DNA from: Bacteroidales bacterium UBA7574
GTDB lineage: Bacteria > Bacteroidota > Bacteroidia > Bacteroidales > Paludibacteraceae
DNA: 6,243 bases
Assembly (NCBI GenBank): GCA_002479035.1
Contig: DLLA01000175.1
Location: forward strand, 1 to 6,243
Direction of reading: 5' to 3'
The number at the start of each line of letters is the position of its first letter. The stretch's first letter is position 1. Below are positions 4,953 through 6,243 of this stretch, one piece after another. The notes below the pieces were generated by a model, which did no database searches, was not told the DNA's origin, and was given only the letters and a program-made list of their open reading frames with translations. The position numbers and the translations under genes are program-made.

Positions 4953-5357
4953 CTACACAAATTCCACGTTGCGCAGTTGGTTGGCAAAAGATTGGATGCT
5001 TTGCTGCATACGCGCTGCAGTCTTGGGTGAGGCGTGACGTGTACCATTGAGGTATTGGCTGAGTTGCTGCTGACTGATACCCGTAAGGCGTTGCAGACCC
5101 GACAGCGTAAGCACATTATGATATGCTGATAAGAATGAATTGACATCATACTTGAACACAAACTCCACGTTCTCCAATGCAGTGTGGTGCTCCTGCTCGT
5201 AATCCTCTTTCATAGCGGCATATACGGCTTTGAAATCATCCATCGCCTCTTGTGCGGTATTGCCTTCGCCGAAGAACCCAAAAGGAAAATTCTCATTGGT
5301 GTAAACCGAATAGAACCCTGCGCGGTTCTGCTCAATGATTGCAATTACTTTTTTCAT
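4953..5357 (-). CDS. hicB: HicB-family antitoxin with C-terminal HTH
   Basis: This 134-residue protein begins with the HicB partial RNase H-like fold: MKKVIAIIEQ, then GFYSVYTNENFPFGFFGEG and TAQEAMDDFKAVYAAMKED. The C-terminal part (about 85-120) reads as a helix-turn-helix, with LTGISQQQLSQYLNGTRHASPKTA as a typical XRE-like pair of helices. Such antitoxins bind and block HicA through the N-terminal part and repress their own operon through the HTH. The gene starts 14 bases after the stop of hicA, so the two are cotranscribed in the order toxin then antitoxin. No clear Shine-Dalgarno is seen, which is normal for the phylum. The gene looks intact. Confidence 0.88.
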   Translation of the reverse strand: MKKVIAIIEQNRAGFYSVYTNENFPFGFFGEGNTAQEAMDDFKAVYAAMKEDYEQEHHTALENVEFVFKYDVNSFLSAYHNVLTLSGLQRLTGISQQQLSQYLNGTRHASPKTAARMQQSIQSFANQLRNVEFV

Positions 5358-5371
5358 TGTCTTGTTGGTTT

Positions 5372-5563
5372 TTATAGGTTAATGCCTGCTGATTTCAGTA
5401 TGCTGCGGAGTGTACCCGTTGCTACCTCTTGCGACTGATGGTTGCTGGTGGTGAATTTCAGCCCTGTTATTGGACTATACCATTGAGGATGCCCTGCCAT
5501 TTGCCGGTTGGTCTCATAGCACCCGTAGCGTCGTAAAATCTTATGCAGTTCGTTGTATCTCAT
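5372..5563 (-). CDS. hicA: HicA-family mRNA interferase toxin
   Basis: This is a 63-residue protein, the normal length for HicA. It starts MRYNELHKILRRYGCY, the family's first helix, and has the key histidine in AGHPQWYSP (His25), followed by beta strands and a C-terminal SILKSAGI helix. HicA toxins fold like double-stranded RNA-binding domains and cut mRNA and tmRNA during stress, using this histidine. Between the first helix and the His motif the residues ETNRQMAGH replace the commoner G-S-H context, a mild variation. The gene precedes hicB by 14 bases and has a well-placed promoter at 5586-5616, leaving a short leader of about 15 bases. Family assignment is good; activity is untested. Confidence 0.85.
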   Translation of the reverse strand: MRYNELHKILRRYGCYETNRQMAGHPQWYSPITGLKFTTSNHQSQEVATGTLRSILKSAGINL

Positions 5564-5581
5564 TTGTGACGAAACTAAAAC

Positions 5582-5647
5582 ACTGCAAAGTTACTGCTTT
5601 TATTTCTAATAGCAAAATAGAATGCAAACTTTGGAATATTTTGCAGT
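5582..5647. promoter_or_regulatory. Inverted repeats around the hicAB promoter, possible operator
   Basis: ACTGCAAA (5582-5589) and TTTGCAGT (5640-5647) form a perfect 8-bp inverted repeat flanking the promoter. Inside it CAAAGTT (5586-5592) and AACTTTG (5627-5633) form another. The left arms cover the -7 element, so binding by HicB or a HicAB complex would block transcription. Autoregulation is known for the family; these sites are an inference. Confidence 0.4.
5586..5616 (-). promoter_or_regulatory. Promoter of hicA-hicB
   Basis: On the minus strand TTTG (5616-5613), a 19-base gap and TAACTTTG (5593-5586) match the Bacteroidetes pattern. The expected start near 5579 lies about 15 bases before the hicA ATG. 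This is the best-supported promoter in the window because a gene follows directly. Confidence 0.7.
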
Positions 5648-5671
5648 TGATATAAAGGAGATGTAACAGAC

Positions 5672-5697
5672 AGGGGCTGCCCGCGCGGGCAGCCCCT
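5672..5697 (-). terminator. Perfect 26-bp palindrome, terminator of the surface-protein gene
   Basis: AGGGGCTGCCC (5672-5682) pairs with GGGCAGCCCCT (5687-5697) around GCGC; the whole 26 bases are a perfect palindrome. It lies 42 bases after the stop of the minus-strand gene ending at 5740 and before the hicAB promoter. There is no real T tract on either side, so its strength comes from the very stable stem. Confidence 0.7.
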
Positions 5698-5739
5698 AAT
5701 TGTGAATTGCGTGTTACGCACTACATTGGGTGCACGTTG

Positions 5740-6243
5740 CTACTTTACTTCCTCGCCGGTGAGGGTGTAGGTCTTGCCGCCACGGAGGATATAGACTTGT
5801 CCGTCACGGAATACCTTATAAGGCGTAAGGTCTGTGGAGGTGGCGGAGTCGGTGGCTACGTCCTGCACACCGGTGGTCTGTGCAAACTCGGCAGTGAGCG
5901 TCACATCGTCCGTTACCACAAAAGTATAGGGGTTGTCGGTAGTGCCATCGCTCCAACGCACAAACTGATACCCTGCGGCGGGAACGGCAGTGAGAGTCGC
6001 CTCGGTGTGGAGATAGTACTCGCCACCGCCTGTCACTTCGCCCTGTGCGGGGTCGCAGGTGGTCGCTATGTAGCGTGTCTCGTTGCTCAGCGGGTCAAAA
6101 TAAGCGACAAGGGTGGTGTCATGCGTGAGAGTGAGGGTGCGCGGATTGGCAAAGACACCATCACTCCAAAGCAAGAAGGTATAACCCGTGTTGGCTGTGG
6201 CGGTCAGCGTGAGTTGGTCGCCATCGTGGTAAGTGCCTGTGCC
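5740..6243 (-). CDS. C-terminal part of a T9SS-exported protein with InlB-type repeats
   Basis: The frame is open from the right window edge to the stop at 5740-5742, giving the last 167 residues of a larger protein. The TTG at 6172-6174 is an internal leucine, not a start. Two divergent InlB-like (beta-grasp) repeats can be seen. One has GYTFLLWSDG then LTLTHDTTLVAYFDP (20-51). The other has GYQFVRWSDG then FVVTDDVTLTAEFA (91-121), 71 residues apart. A short linker rich in Asp, Thr and Ser (123-140) leads to KVFRDGQVYILRGGKTYTLTGEEVK (143-167), which has the look of a T9SS type A sorting domain. That domain sends the protein across the outer membrane and is removed at the surface. The function of the missing N-terminal part is unknown; adhesion or glycan binding is only a guess. 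Confidence 0.85.
   Translation of the reverse strand, partial: GTGTYHDGDQLTLTATANTGYTFLLWSDGVFANPRTLTLTHDTTLVAYFDPLSNETRYIATTCDPAQGEVTGGGEYYLHTEATLTAVPAAGYQFVRWSDGTTDNPYTFVVTDDVTLTAEFAQTTGVQDVATDSATSTDLTPYKVFRDGQVYILRGGKTYTLTGEEVK

Noticed and set aside
4932..4961. Minus-strand promoter-like match at the end of hicB
   Set aside because: The gap is only 18 bases and one box overlaps the hicB coding end; too weak to annotate as a promoter.
5184..5438. 84-codon plus-strand frame opposite hicB and the end of hicA
   Set aside because: Antisense to two genes with clear family features.
6172..6174. TTG as start codon of the right-edge gene
   Set aside because: The frame continues open to the window edge and encodes the first half of an InlB-type repeat, so this is an internal leucine.

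Overview
The window looks like chromosomal DNA of a member of the Bacteroidales that has a type IX secretion system, perhaps Prevotella or a relative. Three things point there. Intergenic regions carry the Bacteroidetes promoter pattern (TTTG, about 19-20 bases, TAnnTTTG), gene starts lack clear Shine-Dalgarno sequences, and the last gene ends in a T9SS-like C-terminal sorting domain after InlB-like repeats. The genus cannot be fixed from this sequence.

Left part (1-3534, plus strand, tightly packed): the 3' part of murI (glutamate racemase) is followed, with overlaps or gaps of 6-10 bases, by four small genes. They encode an HPr-kinase-like P-loop protein, a soluble S24/S26-type Ser/His peptidase-like protein, a PqqD-family peptide-binding protein and a PF14907-like nucleotidyltransferase. 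PqqD domains bind leader peptides. HprK-like kinases and nucleotidyltransferases occur as tailoring enzymes in some lasso-peptide clusters. The set therefore looks like a peptide or protein modification cassette, but with no visible precursor, cyclase, radical SAM enzyme or exporter. This is the most interesting protein-coding system in the window.

Middle part (3535-4952, about 1.4 kb, no convincing gene): this stretch is not featureless. It holds a series of GC-rich hairpins just after the operon, an array of 11-bp tandem repeats, and a promoter-like site pointing back at the operon. It also holds a decayed array of about 133-bp repeats rich in TTAAT/ATTAA, with a 62-bp copy about 300 bp further on. 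Finally there are two facing promoter-like sites around a short segment whose minus-strand transcript could fold into a GNRA-capped hairpin, a possible small RNA.

Right part (4953-6243, minus strand): a hicA-hicB toxin-antitoxin pair with its own promoter and flanking inverted repeats, then a perfect 26-bp palindrome likely to be the terminator of the next gene. That gene is the 3' end of a surface or secreted protein with two divergent InlB-type repeats and the sorting domain; it runs off the window edge.
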